A stretch of DNA of 64,000 bases from an uncultured Clostridia bacterium (GTDB lineage: Bacteria > Bacillota > Clostridia > TANB77 > CAG-508): assembly GCA_934182465.1 (NCBI GenBank), contig CAKPRG010000002.1, forward strand, positions 186,001 through 250,000. The letters are read 5' to 3'. The notes under the pieces were generated by a model. That model was not told the DNA's origin. It did not search any database and saw only the letters and a program-made list of their open reading frames with translations. Positions 8,023-16,911 of the stretch are shown in pieces. How positions within the stretch are numbered: position 1 is the stretch's first letter; the number at the start of each line of letters is the position of its first letter. The position numbers and the translations under genes were made by a program.

Positions 8023-8717
8023 GCAAGTGTCACAACATTAATATTTGGATAATCAGATACCATCTGTTCAGCAGTAGACACGTCATCTAGATGCATTAAA
8101 TAAATCTTAATTCCTTTGTCTACTAAACTAATAAAATCGTTCAATGCATCTTCAAGCTTCAGATGTATCATTCCATAATGAACTGATGTATCTACATAAA
8201 GAATAGAATTATCAATCAAATATGGAAGATATGGTTTTAAAGTAGAAGTATCGCCTGTATATACTACGTTTTTGTTATCGATAGTAAGCTGATATCCAAA
8301 GCACTTATTCAAAAGCTGTGGAGAATGCTGAGTTGGTATGCAATGTCCAAACCAATTTTTTTCTTCAATATTTTTAGTAGTTACCAATTTGTACCAGTTT
8401 GGATCGTTTCCTTCGATATTAAGAATCGTTGCGATATCAGTAGCCACTTCAGAAGAAGGTGCTACGATAGTAACATTTTTCTTAAAAACAAAAAATGCAT
8501 ATTGCACAAATAATCCAACTCCTCCAATGTGATCACCATGAGTATGAGTTATTAAAACATAGATATTTTCATACTCAGATAAGTTAAAGTGTTTCAATCT
8601 TGTGTAAGAAGAAACAGGACAGTCAATTATGACTATTTCGTTGTTGTCAGTGTTAAAGTAGGCAGATGTATGGTCATCAGCGAATCCAGCACCTCTACCT
8701 AAAAATTTCAAAGCCAT
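8004..8717 (-). CDS. metallo-beta-lactamase-fold hydrolase
   Basis: 237 residues from the ATG at 8717. The start fits the family (M-x-L-K-F-L-G-x-G) and has AAAGGGG 10 nt upstream; a TTG at 8783 behind a strong AGGAGG would add 22 residues. The metal motif HTHGDH is at 58-63, with a later Gln-His, a G-D-T aspartate and L-M-H, all consistent with a dinuclear zinc site. Related proteins include RNase Z-like and phosphodiesterase-like enzymes; the substrate is not evident. Codon use is less AT-biased than that of neighbours (more C- and G-ending codons), suggesting transfer. Confidence 0.85.
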   Translation of the reverse strand: MALKFLGRGAGFADDHTSAYFNTDNNEIVIIDCPVSSYTRLKHFNLSEYENIYVLITHTHGDHIGGVGLFVQYAFFVFKKNVTIVAPSSEVATDIATILNIEGNDPNWYKLVTTKNIEEKNWFGHCIPTQHSPQLLNKCFGYQLTIDNKNVVYTGDTSTLKPYLPYLIDNSILYVDTSVHYGMIHLKLEDALNDFISLVDKGIKIYLMHLDDVSTAEQMVSDYPNINVVTLAERPPV

Positions 8718-8873
8718 AGTAGTAATACCCCTTTCTGTTTTTATGAAATGTTTGTTTGACACTGTTCCATATTGTAATAACAATGGAAATCAATTACCTC
8801 CTAAGAATTGACTAGCTAATAATATCATAAATTATAAATTTATTCAAGAAAACTAAAATGCAGTGTACCATAT

Positions 8874-8902
8874 TTGACCACTTTATGTAAATATGATATA
8901 AT
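8874..8902 (+). promoter_or_regulatory. sigmaA promoter for the 9048 gene
   Basis: TTGACC at 8874-8879, a 17-bp spacer, and TATAAT at 8897-8902. Confidence 0.75.
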
Positions 8903-8908
8903 TATTTT

Positions 8909-9047
8909 TGATGATACTGTTTTGAAAATAGAAATGCTGAGTGATAATAAATATAAAACTTAGTTAATTCTAATTCCAGAGATTAATGACAAAACAGTAT
9001 TATTATGAGGAACATTGAAAATTACACATAAAAAGGAGAATAACAAG
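8909..9047 (+). promoter_or_regulatory. structured 5' leader of the 9048 gene
   Basis: About 140 nt between the predicted transcription start and the ATG. The arms 8914-8924 (ATACTGTTTTG) and 8990-9000 (CAAAACAGTAT) form a perfect 11-bp stem closing a 65-nt loop that contains a smaller imperfect stem (CTGAGT / ACTTAG). It matches no riboswitch class I can name. Confidence 0.5.
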
Positions 9048-10121
9048 ATGAAAAAATTGACAATGATGTTAGTAATGCTACTGGTAAGTTTTACAATGCT
9101 TTCAAACTTAGAAGTACATGCTGAAGAAACTTCAAAAAAATCCACAGATATTTATACAGGAAATGTGGAAAAAATGGCAAATTCAAATTTTGAACTGGCA
9201 AATGGGGTAACACCTAAAAATTATTTAAAGTTTGAAGAAAATCTGCCTTACACTGGAAATAAATATGACGATAATATTTATTACTATTTAGATTTTCGGT
9301 TTGAAAGATATGATTCATTTGTAAGTGTTTCAAAGGAAGGATATGTTAAAGACATTATTGTTCCTGGTACTGACTTTGTATTAACTGATGATTGTTTGTG
9401 GTTCATTGATGACTGCAGAAAAATATCGAAATTTGCTTATCAAAAAGCTTCATACAAAGAAACCGATGAAACGCAAACTTACAAAAAGAATACAACAACA
9501 TACAATAAAGCGGATACTGATCAAAAATTTGACGCTGAATATACTACTTACGAAGAAGCAGTAAAAGTGGACAAATCTGTAGGATTTTATATTCCTGGTC
9601 AAACTGTATTTTTTCAGGAAAATGTTGTGGGAATCTACAAGAAGGGAAGTACGGTTGATACCAAGTTTTTCCCATTTTCATTTAAAGAAGTTGGAATCCT
9701 GAATGTAAACTGTGATGAAAATGAAGATGAATATGTATTTCAATTTATCTTGCAAAATAATACAGTAGGACAAATTGACATTTCATCAAAAGGAATCAAA
9801 GATTATAGGATAATCGCAGAAGATCCTATTTCTTCGAGCACAACACACAAGAGGACTTTGTTCAAGAAGACAGAAAAGAATAAAGTAGATCGTGTAAATC
9901 TTACAAATGGTTATATGTTGTACTATGAAGATTTCAATTTGATTGGTTCAGATGGCAAAATCCATTTTAAAATGGATGACTTACCATGGAAAGCAGGATG
10001 GTCAGGAGACTGCTATGGTCCATACAAAGGAATTATGGACTGCAGTATTATGGCTAATTACAAGAATGTAAAAGAAAATGACATAGAAAAGATGCTGAAA
10101 GAAACCGGAATAAACTATTGA
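9048..10121 (+). CDS. secreted protein of unknown function
   Basis: 357 residues. The ATG at 9048 has AAAGGAG at 9032-9038. A clear signal peptide (basic MKK, hydrophobic core, cleavage after V-H-A near residue 25) precedes an exported domain rich in Tyr, Lys and Asp with no cysteine lipobox, so it is secreted or surface-retained rather than a lipoprotein. No known domain recognised. Codon use is less AT-biased than the host genes and the gene is monocistronic, with its own promoter, structured leader and terminator. Confidence 0.75.
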   Translation: MKKLTMMLVMLLVSFTMLSNLEVHAEETSKKSTDIYTGNVEKMANSNFELANGVTPKNYLKFEENLPYTGNKYDDNIYYYLDFRFERYDSFVSVSKEGYVKDIIVPGTDFVLTDDCLWFIDDCRKISKFAYQKASYKETDETQTYKKNTTTYNKADTDQKFDAEYTTYEEAVKVDKSVGFYIPGQTVFFQENVVGIYKKGSTVDTKFFPFSFKEVGILNVNCDENEDEYVFQFILQNNTVGQIDISSKGIKDYRIIAEDPISSSTTHKRTLFKKTEKNKVDRVNLTNGYMLYYEDFNLIGSDGKIHFKMDDLPWKAGWSGDCYGPYKGIMDCSIMANYKNVKENDIEKMLKETGINY

Positions 10122-10215
10122 CATTAACTATTACATTTAATTGATATGCAAACAATGATATCGTTTAGCAACAGCAATGTAACAGGCGAGAAGTGAAATA
10201 AAAATCTCTGGAAGC

Positions 10216-10247
10216 AAAGGTGGACGGCAATTTCGTTCACCTTTTTG
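10216..10247 (+). terminator. terminator of the 9048 gene
   Basis: Stem GGTGGAC / GTTCACC (one G-T pair) followed by TTTTTG. Confidence 0.7.
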
Positions 10248-10393
10248 TTTATATAAAAGATAAGCACTTGGTATATCATATTATATAAAAGCTTATATTC
10301 ATTTTTTCGCATAAGCTTTTCAAAGAATTTGTGTGTTGAACAAAGTTGAGGAAATTCACATGAAATTTTGTATTTTGCAATTATTATATACAT

Positions 10394-10425
10394 AAAAAAG
10401 GCCCCTTGCAGGCAAGGGGCAAAAT
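10394..10425 (-). terminator. terminator of the 10426 gene
   Basis: Perfect GC-rich stem GCCCCTTG / CAAGGGGC, loop CAGG. On the minus strand it is followed by a T run and starts next to the stop codon. Confidence 0.85.
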
Positions 10426-10695
10426 CTATGTTATCTGTATAGTGATTTTGTTTGGATTCAATCTTTTAATACGCACAACAGGTTTATATGTGTGCAAATA
10501 TAACTGAATTTGTAATATCGAATCCGAAAAATCGGTTTCGTCATCTTTCACAATGTCTGCAATCTTTTCAAAGTCGCCTTTACTTAAAAGACGTTTACTT
10601 TTTATAGATACTTTTTTTGTCTTTGATGACAAACTTGGTTTTACATAGATTGTGTGGTGCTTCCGATTTTTAAAAATATTTAATATTTTGATCAT
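10426..10695 (-). CDS. small basic protein, unknown function
   Basis: 89 residues from the ATG at 10695, which has GGAG 10 nt upstream; a longer reading frame to 10776 runs through the promoter and is rejected. Rich in Lys, Ile and Ser, no membrane span, strongly basic, so possibly nucleic-acid-binding. No family recognised. Own sigmaA promoter at 10748-10776 and a strong terminator next to its stop. Codon use resembles the 8004 and 9048 genes. Confidence 0.65.
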   Translation of the reverse strand: MIKILNIFKNRKHHTIYVKPSLSSKTKKVSIKSKRLLSKGDFEKIADIVKDDETDFSDSILQIQLYLHTYKPVVRIKRLNPNKITIQIT

Positions 10696-10747
10696 GCGGT
10701 GTGCACTCCTTTCATAAAAAAACATTTTGTTTGTATGCTTCAGTTTA

Positions 10748-10776
10748 ATTATAACATTTAAATTATTAAAAAGCAA
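10748..10776 (-). promoter_or_regulatory. promoter of the 10426 gene
   Basis: On the minus strand TTGCTT, a 17-bp spacer and TATAAT. Confidence 0.7.
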
Positions 10777-10812
10777 ATTTACATAATACTACAAAGGGAT
10801 AGCAAAATAAAT

Positions 10813-10841
10813 TTGACTAAAATTAAATTTAGATTTATAAT
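10813..10841 (+). promoter_or_regulatory. promoter of the 10895 gene
   Basis: TTGACT at 10813-10818, 17-bp spacer, TATAAT at 10836-10841. A small hairpin (AGTTAC / GTAACT) lies just before the ribosome binding site. Confidence 0.7.
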
Positions 10842-10894
10842 ATAAACATTATTATAAAATAAGTTACGAAAGCTGTAACTAAGAGGAGGAAAAA

Positions 10895-11416
10895 GTGGCA
10901 GAAAATCTAGTAAATGCAATTTTAGGAGCATTTGGAGGAATTACATCAATGGCATTTGGAAAAGAAATTTTAGTATTTATAATTTCATTAATGCCTATTT
11001 TGGAATTAAGAGGAGGATTAATAGCTGCAGCATTGTTAAATTTAGCACCAATTCCAAGTTATATTATTTCAATTGTAGGAAATTTATTACCAATACCATT
11101 TATATTATTATTTATAAATAAAATTTTAGATTGGATGAGAAAAAGCAAAGTTAAATTTTTTAATTCTATTGTAAATTGGTTAGATGGAAAAGTAGAAAAA
11201 CATAAATCACAAATTGAAAAATACGGGTATTTAGGAATTGTTTTATTTGTAGGTATACCATTACCTGGAACAGGAGCATGGACAGGAACTTTAATTGCAT
11301 CTGTATTAGAAATGGATAGGAAAAAGACTTTTTTAGCAACAATACTTGGAGTATTTATGGCAAGTATAATAATGATGATACTTTCTTTTGGATTATTAAA
11401 AGGAATTGTTGGCTAG
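10895..11416 (+). CDS. small multidrug export family membrane protein (PF06695-like)
   Basis: 173 residues, GTG start with GAGGAGG. About four or five membrane spans, with the family hallmarks P-I-L-E-L-R-G-G in the first half and I-P-L-P-G-T-G-A-W in the second, an inverted pair of membrane-re-entrant motifs like those of DedA-type transporters. Members are annotated as putative small multidrug exporters; the real substrate is unproven. Monocistronic. Confidence 0.85.
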   Translation: MAENLVNAILGAFGGITSMAFGKEILVFIISLMPILELRGGLIAAALLNLAPIPSYIISIVGNLLPIPFILLFINKILDWMRKSKVKFFNSIVNWLDGKVEKHKSQIEKYGYLGIVLFVGIPLPGTGAWTGTLIASVLEMDRKKTFLATILGVFMASIIMMILSFGLLKGIVG

Positions 11417-11560
11417 TAAAATTTTGATAAGAATAACAATAAGAAATAGTAGTAAAATATAATCTGTATAATAACAAAGTTACATTAGAAATTTACAGTA
11501 ATATTAGATAAATACTATTGTAGCAATTATTATAAATTTCAAAAATATTAAATAGAAAAA

Positions 11561-11610
11561 TGTCAATTAAGAATTAGAAAAATCGTTTCATTCTTTTTGA
11601 CATTTTTTTA
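11561..11610 (+). terminator. terminator downstream of the 10895 gene
   Basis: TGTCAA / TTGACA with complementary flanking A/T segments, followed by a T7 run. Confidence 0.6.
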
Positions 11611-11684
11611 TTGTTGTGATATACTATAACCTCAGAGAAAAGGATACATTAAGGATGTATCTTTTAAAAAGTGGAGGAATATTT

Positions 11685-12596
11685 ATGTTAGACGTTCTAA
11701 AAGAAACGACTATAGATGCTTTAAAAATTTTGCCATTCCTATATATAACTTATGTAGTAATGGAATATATAGAACATAAAATGAGTGATAAAACAAAAGA
11801 AACTATTAAAAAGTCAGGAAAAATAGGCCCTTTGTATGGTGGAATCTTAGGAATTTTACCACAATGTGGTTTTTCAACAGCAGCTTCAAATTTGTATGTT
11901 GGAAGAATAATCACATTAGGAACTTTAATAGCAGTATATTTATCAACTTCAGATGAAATGTTACCTATATTAATATCAGAGCAAATTTCAGTTATAAAAA
12001 TTCTGAAAATAATATTAATAAAAGCTTTAATAGGAATTATAGCAGGTTTTTTAATTGATTTTGTACTTAGAAAAAGAGAAAATAAAATATTAGAAAAAAA
12101 TACTGTAGATAATACAAAACACGATCACGAACATAGTAGTGAAGAAAATATATCTCATTTATGTGAACATGAGCATTGTCATTGTGATGAAAAAAATGCT
12201 TTTGTTTCTGCATTAAAACATTCAATAAATATTTTTGTATTTATTTATATTACTTCATTTTTATTAAACACAGTATTTCATTTTGTTGGAGAAGAAACAT
12301 TAGGAAACTTTATTCTAAATAAACCAATAATAGGTGAATTACTTGCAGGTTTAGTTGGACTAGTTCCAAATTGTGCTGCATCAGTTGTAATAACAGAATT
12401 ATATTTAAAAAATGTAATTTCACTTGGTGCAATGATGTCTGGTCTTTTAGTTGGAGCAGGAGTTGGACTATTAGTTTTATTTAAAATAAATGATAATATA
12501 AAAGAAAATTTAAAAATAACAGCTTTACTTTATACAATTGGTGCAGTAGCTGGAATATTAATTGAATTTTCTGGTATTTCTATGTTTTTTGTTTAA
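11685..12596 (+). CDS. putative manganese/arsenic-type efflux permease (DUF2899/ArsP_2-like)
   Basis: 303 residues. The ATG at 11685 is preferred over an upstream in-frame start because GGAGG directly precedes it. The two halves each carry a conserved Pro-Asn/Gln-Cys motif: L-P-Q-C-G-F-S in the first and V-P-N-C-A-A-S in the second, the signature of this permease family. Between them is a His/Asp/Glu/Cys-rich cytoplasmic loop (about residues 142-165) that probably senses or binds metal. About eight spans. The substrate is probably a divalent metal such as manganese; this is family-based inference. A small hairpin lies at 11638-11666 upstream; no yybP-type riboswitch is seen. Confidence 0.8.
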   Translation: MLDVLKETTIDALKILPFLYITYVVMEYIEHKMSDKTKETIKKSGKIGPLYGGILGILPQCGFSTAASNLYVGRIITLGTLIAVYLSTSDEMLPILISEQISVIKILKIILIKALIGIIAGFLIDFVLRKRENKILEKNTVDNTKHDHEHSSEENISHLCEHEHCHCDEKNAFVSALKHSINIFVFIYITSFLLNTVFHFVGEETLGNFILNKPIIGELLAGLVGLVPNCAASVVITELYLKNVISLGAMMSGLLVGAGVGLLVLFKINDNIKENLKITALLYTIGAVAGILIEFSGISMFFV

Positions 12597-12732
12597 AATA
12601 AAAGAGATATTTTAGCTTATTTTAAATTTGAATTTATATTTATATTCATAAAATAAATATATCTTTTTATTAATAACATTTCTAAAATTTAATTAAATTT
12701 TTTAAGCATAATAAAAAATACAGGAGAAAAAA

Positions 12733-14193
12733 GTGGGTAAGAAAAGTATTTTAAAAAATTATATTTATAATTTAAGTTACCAAATATTAACTTTAATTTT
12801 GCCAATAATTACAACACCATATTTGGCTAGAGTTTTAGGAGCAGAAGGTACAGGTATTTATGGTTATACATTTTCTATTGCAACATATTTCATACTTTTT
12901 GGTTCATTAGGTGTTGCTTTATATGGTCAAAGAGAAATTGCTTATGCGCAAGAAAACAAAGAAAAAAGAAAAAAGACTTTTATAGAGATAATAATATTTA
13001 GATTTATAACAATGGCTATTTCGATAGTTGTATATTATATATTTTTCATGAGAAAAGGTGAATATAGTCAATATTATACAATATTATTATTAGAACTTAT
13101 TGCTGCAGCATTTGATATTAGCTGGTTTTTTCAAGGATTAGAGGAATTTAAAAAAACAGTAATAAGAAATATATTAGTCCGTATTGTTAGTGTAAGTTGT
13201 ATATTTATATTTGTAAAGGAACCACAAGACTTAAATAAATTTATATTTATATATTCATTAGCAGATTTAGTTGGAAACTTGTCTTTATGGTTATATTTAC
13301 CTAAATACCTACAAGGTATAGAAGTGAAAAACATAAATATCGTTTCTCAAATACCACAAATTTTATTGTTATTTGTGCCACAAATTTCAAATCAATTATA
13401 TAAAATGCTAGATACAACTATGATTGGAAAAATAATATCTGACAAAGCAGAAACAGGTTATTATGAGCAAGCTCAAAAAGTTACTCGTTTATTACTTACA
13501 ATAGTTACATCTCTTGGAACAGTTATGATTCCAAGAATGGCAAATACCTTTGCAAGTGGAGATCAAAAAAAGGTAAAAGAATATATGAAAAATTCTTTTC
13601 ATTTTGTATTTTTCTTGAGTTTTCCAATGATGTTTGGTATATCAACTGTTTCAGATGCTTTTGTACCAATATTCTTTGGAGATGGATATGAAAAAGTTGC
13701 ATTATTAATAAAAATTATATCTCCAATTCTACTTTTGATGGGTATTGCAAATGTTATAGGTACTCAATATTTATTACCAACAAAAAGGCAAAAAGAATAT
13801 ACAATTTCTATAGTAGCAGGAGTTGTAGTTAATTTTATATTAAACTATATATTAATTTACAAATTTGCTTCAATTGGAGCATCTATTGCAACTGTACTTT
13901 CTCAAATTATTGTTGAAGCAATTCAATTTTATGTAATTAGAAATGAAATAAGTTTCAAAGAAGTTGTAAAATATTCATATAAATATTTAATATCAGGTGT
14001 ATTTATGTTATTAATTTGTACTCTTAGCAAATTAATAGTATCAACAGGACTTGTTACAATTATTCTACAAGTTGGTGTAGGTGTAATTAGTTATATAGGA
14101 ATGTTAATTTTATTAAAAGAAGATTACATATATATTTTTATAAACAAAATTAAAGATAGATTTTTAAAGAAAACTAATAAAAATAATGCATAA
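12733..14193 (+). CDS. oligosaccharide flippase (Wzx/RfbX type)
   Basis: 486 residues, GTG start with CAGGAG. About 12-14 membrane spans of the MOP superfamily. The opening N-x-x-Y-x-x-x-x-x-x-x-P-x-x-x-x-P-Y-L-A-R-V-L-G is diagnostic of polysaccharide translocases. It flips lipid-linked oligosaccharide units across the membrane for cell-surface polysaccharide assembly. No glycosyltransferase or polymerase genes lie beside it, so it is an orphan flippase here. Confidence 0.9.
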   Translation: MGKKSILKNYIYNLSYQILTLILPIITTPYLARVLGAEGTGIYGYTFSIATYFILFGSLGVALYGQREIAYAQENKEKRKKTFIEIIIFRFITMAISIVVYYIFFMRKGEYSQYYTILLLELIAAAFDISWFFQGLEEFKKTVIRNILVRIVSVSCIFIFVKEPQDLNKFIFIYSLADLVGNLSLWLYLPKYLQGIEVKNINIVSQIPQILLLFVPQISNQLYKMLDTTMIGKIISDKAETGYYEQAQKVTRLLLTIVTSLGTVMIPRMANTFASGDQKKVKEYMKNSFHFVFFLSFPMMFGISTVSDAFVPIFFGDGYEKVALLIKIISPILLLMGIANVIGTQYLLPTKRQKEYTISIVAGVVVNFILNYILIYKFASIGASIATVLSQIIVEAIQFYVIRNEISFKEVVKYSYKYLISGVFMLLICTLSKLIVSTGLVTIILQVGVGVISYIGMLILLKEDYIYIFINKIKDRFLKKTNKNNA

Positions 14194-14313
14194 AAACATG
14201 CAATTAAAAAATTAATGATTAAACATTAGAGCTTAATTTTTATTTGCAATATTAACATAAATAAAATTGCAAAATTAATTTTTATAAAAAATAAATAATA
14301 TGGAGGGAAGAAA

Positions 14314-15567
14314 ATGAATAAAATAGTTCCAATTACTTTACTTACAGGTTATTTAGGAGCTGGAAAAACAACTTTAATTAACCATGTATTAAACAATCAA
14401 GAAGGCTACAAAGTAGCTGTTATTGTAAATGATATAGGAGAAGTTAACATTGATGCTGAATTAATAGCAAAAGGTGGAATTGTAAATGAAAAAGATGCCG
14501 ATTTAGTACCTCTTTCAAATGGATGCATTTGCTGTACTTTAAAAGTTGATTTAATGAAACAAATTGTTGAATTAATCAAAACAGGAAAATTTGATTATAT
14601 TTTAATCGAAGCAAGTGGTATTTGTGAACCTATTCCAATTGCACAAACTTTAACTGTTTTATCAGAACAATCTGAACAATACGGATTACCAAAAATCTGT
14701 AGATTAGACAATGTTGTAACTGTTGTAGATGCATATAGATTGGCAACAGAATTTGGTTGTGGAGATGATTTAGTAAAAGAAAATATTGATGAAGAAGATA
14801 TTGAAAATTTGTTAATTCAACAAATCGAATTTTGCAATACAATTATTTTAAATAAAGTAAACGAATTAAATGCAGATGAATTAGGAAGAGTAAAAGCTGT
14901 TATAAAAGCACTTCAACCAACAGCAAAATTAATTGAAACGAATTATGGTAAGGTAGAAGTAAAAGATATTATAGATACACATTCTTTTGATTTTAATGTT
15001 GCTGCAGAATCTGCTGGTTGGATTCAAGAATTACAAAAAGATGTAGAAGATGAAGAAGAAAATGAAGAGGAACACGAGCATAATCATGAACACGAAGAAC
15101 ATGAACATCATCACGAAGAAGAAAACGAACATGAAGAACATCATGGACATCACCATCACCATCACCATGGAGAAGGCGAAGTAGAAGAATATGGAATAGG
15201 TACATTTGTATATTATCGTAGAGATCCATTTGATAGACAAAAATTAGAAGAATTTTTAAATAATAAATTTCCAAAGAGTGTAATTCGTTCAAAAGGAATT
15301 GTATGGTTCTCAGATGAAAATGAAGCATCTTATGTTTTAGAACAAGCAGGGAAACAAATTCAAGCTTCAGATGCTGGACTTTGGGTAGCAACAGCACCAG
15401 AGGTAGAAAAACAACAAATTATAAGAGAAAGTCCAGAAATATTAGAAGACTGGGATGAAAAATATGGAGACAGAATGATAAAATTAGTTTTCATTGGTAG
15501 AAATATGGATAAAGAACAAATTATTAAAGATTTAGATTCTTGTTTAGTAAAAGATTTTGAATTTTAA
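14314..15567 (+). CDS. CobW/ZNG1-family metal GTPase with a long His-rich loop
   Basis: 417 residues. A G3E GTPase: Walker A G-Y-L-G-A-G-K-T (12-19), the metal-binding C-I-C-C motif (71-74), the E-A-S-G-x-x-E-P switch and N-K-V-N-E. Residues about 247-289 form a loop of His and Glu with a run of seven His, likely storing or delivering zinc, nickel or cobalt. The CobW C-terminal domain follows (292-417). It acts as a metallochaperone that inserts metal into client proteins using GTP. GGAGG before the ATG. Monocistronic, close to other metal transporters. Confidence 0.9.
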   Translation: MNKIVPITLLTGYLGAGKTTLINHVLNNQEGYKVAVIVNDIGEVNIDAELIAKGGIVNEKDADLVPLSNGCICCTLKVDLMKQIVELIKTGKFDYILIEASGICEPIPIAQTLTVLSEQSEQYGLPKICRLDNVVTVVDAYRLATEFGCGDDLVKENIDEEDIENLLIQQIEFCNTIILNKVNELNADELGRVKAVIKALQPTAKLIETNYGKVEVKDIIDTHSFDFNVAAESAGWIQELQKDVEDEEENEEEHEHNHEHEEHEHHHEEENEHEEHHGHHHHHHHGEGEVEEYGIGTFVYYRRDPFDRQKLEEFLNNKFPKSVIRSKGIVWFSDENEASYVLEQAGKQIQASDAGLWVATAPEVEKQQIIRESPEILEDWDEKYGDRMIKLVFIGRNMDKEQIIKDLDSCLVKDFEF

Positions 15568-15681
15568 GAGATAAATTAAGAGAAATATACAAACCATGAA
15601 GTATTGATTAATTCAAAATTTAAGCTTGAATTAATTTATTATACTTATTACTACTATAAAATTTTTAGATATTTCAATAAG

Positions 15682-15710
15682 CGCAGGTAATTACAATTAT
15701 CTGCGTTTTT
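15682..15710 (+). terminator. terminator downstream of the CobW gene
   Basis: CGCAG-TAATTAC / ATTATCTGCG stem followed by TTTTT. Confidence 0.7.
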
Positions 15711-15823
15711 GCCTAATTCTATATTTAATTTAAATATAAATAATAAAATCACTTGAATCTGTAAATAATAGAAGAAAAAACAATATTAAATAATGAGCTA
15801 TTTTATTATTTAAAGTTGAAAGA

Positions 15824-16813
15824 GTGATTATTTTGATAATATATATTATTTTAATTATAATTGGCTTTATAATGCTTATAAAAGGAGCTGAAGTACTAGT
15901 AGATGGAGCAGAGAATATTGCTACTATATTAAAAATACCAAAAATAATTATAGGATTAACTTTAGTTTCAATTGGAACTAGTTTACCAGAGCTTATTATA
16001 AGCGTACAATCTGCTACAAAAGGATTAGCAGACATTTCAATTGGAAATGTTATTGGAAGCTGTATATGTAATCTTTTATTAGTATTAGGAGCAACTACTA
16101 TTGTTAGACCGATTTTTGTCGAAGAAGATACAAGAAAATCAGATTTACCAATTAGCTTAATATCGATATTTTTAATAGCAGTATTTGGTAATTTTTCAAA
16201 TAAAATTACTAGATATGAAGGAATATTATTATTAATGTTTTTAGGAATATTTATTTTTCAATTATTTATAAGAATGAACGAAACAAATCAAAAAGATAAT
16301 AGTAAAATAAAAAATATTTCAGATACTAATAATCAAATTAATTTGACCAAAAAACAAAATAATAAAAAGCAAATTTTAAAGGACATACTATTTATTGTAG
16401 GTGGTATAATTTTACTAAAATATGGTGGAGATTTTGTTGTCGATAATTCTTCAAATGTTGCAAAAATATTTGGATTAAGTGATAGATTAATTGGACTTAC
16501 TATAATATCAATTGGTACAAGTTTACCAGAATTAATAACAGGAGTAGTAGCTGCAATAAATGGTGATGAAGAAATTGCAGTAGGAAATGTAATTGGTTCA
16601 AATATATTAAATTTATTATTAGTTTTAGGAATAACAGCAATAATTAATCCTATTTCATATACAGAAGATTTTAATATAAATATTATAATTTTATTTGTAT
16701 CAAGTTTTATAATATGGACAATTAGTGTTTTAAAAAAGGAACATAAATTAGGGAGAAACGAAGGAATTGCAATGCTTTTAAGTTATATTTTATATTTAAT
16801 ATCTTTATGGTAA
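15824..16813 (+). CDS. calcium/sodium antiporter (YrbG family)
   Basis: 329 residues. Two homologous halves each contain the alpha-repeat motif G-T-S-L-P-E-L followed by G-N-V-I-G-S, hallmark of CaCA-superfamily K+-independent Na+/Ca2+ exchangers. Ten spans; a hydrophilic Asn/Lys-rich loop (about 155-185) separates the halves. Exports Ca2+ in exchange for Na+ or H+. The start is either the GTG at 15824 or a TTG at 15833; neither has a strong ribosome binding site. Confidence 0.9.
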   Translation: MIILIIYIILIIIGFIMLIKGAEVLVDGAENIATILKIPKIIIGLTLVSIGTSLPELIISVQSATKGLADISIGNVIGSCICNLLLVLGATTIVRPIFVEEDTRKSDLPISLISIFLIAVFGNFSNKITRYEGILLLMFLGIFIFQLFIRMNETNQKDNSKIKNISDTNNQINLTKKQNNKKQILKDILFIVGGIILLKYGGDFVVDNSSNVAKIFGLSDRLIGLTIISIGTSLPELITGVVAAINGDEEIAVGNVIGSNILNLLLVLGITAIINPISYTEDFNINIIILFVSSFIIWTISVLKKEHKLGRNEGIAMLLSYILYLISLW

Positions 16814-16846
16814 AAAATGCTATGTTGATTTTTTTCTTAAAAATAC

Positions 16847-16875
16847 TAGACAAATGGAATAAATTTAGGTAAAAT
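16847..16875 (+). promoter_or_regulatory. promoter of the 16912 gene
   Basis: TAGACA, 17-bp spacer, TAAAAT. Confidence 0.5.
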
Positions 16876-16911
16876 AAATCTTGTAAAATCATAAAAATGA
16901 GAGGAATAAAA

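Noticed and set aside
10124..10393. Minus-strand frame between the secreted-protein gene and the 10394 terminator
   Set aside because: It starts inside a terminator-bearing spacer, has no ribosome binding site and overlaps the terminator of the + strand gene.
11610..11684. yybP-ykoY manganese riboswitch before the putative manganese permease
   Set aside because: The expected conserved loops are not there; only a small simple hairpin (11638-11666) is seen.
15031..15397. Minus-strand frames opposite the His-rich loop of the CobW gene
   Set aside because: They arise from the CAT/GAA repeats on the coding strand; the coding-strand protein has full family motifs.
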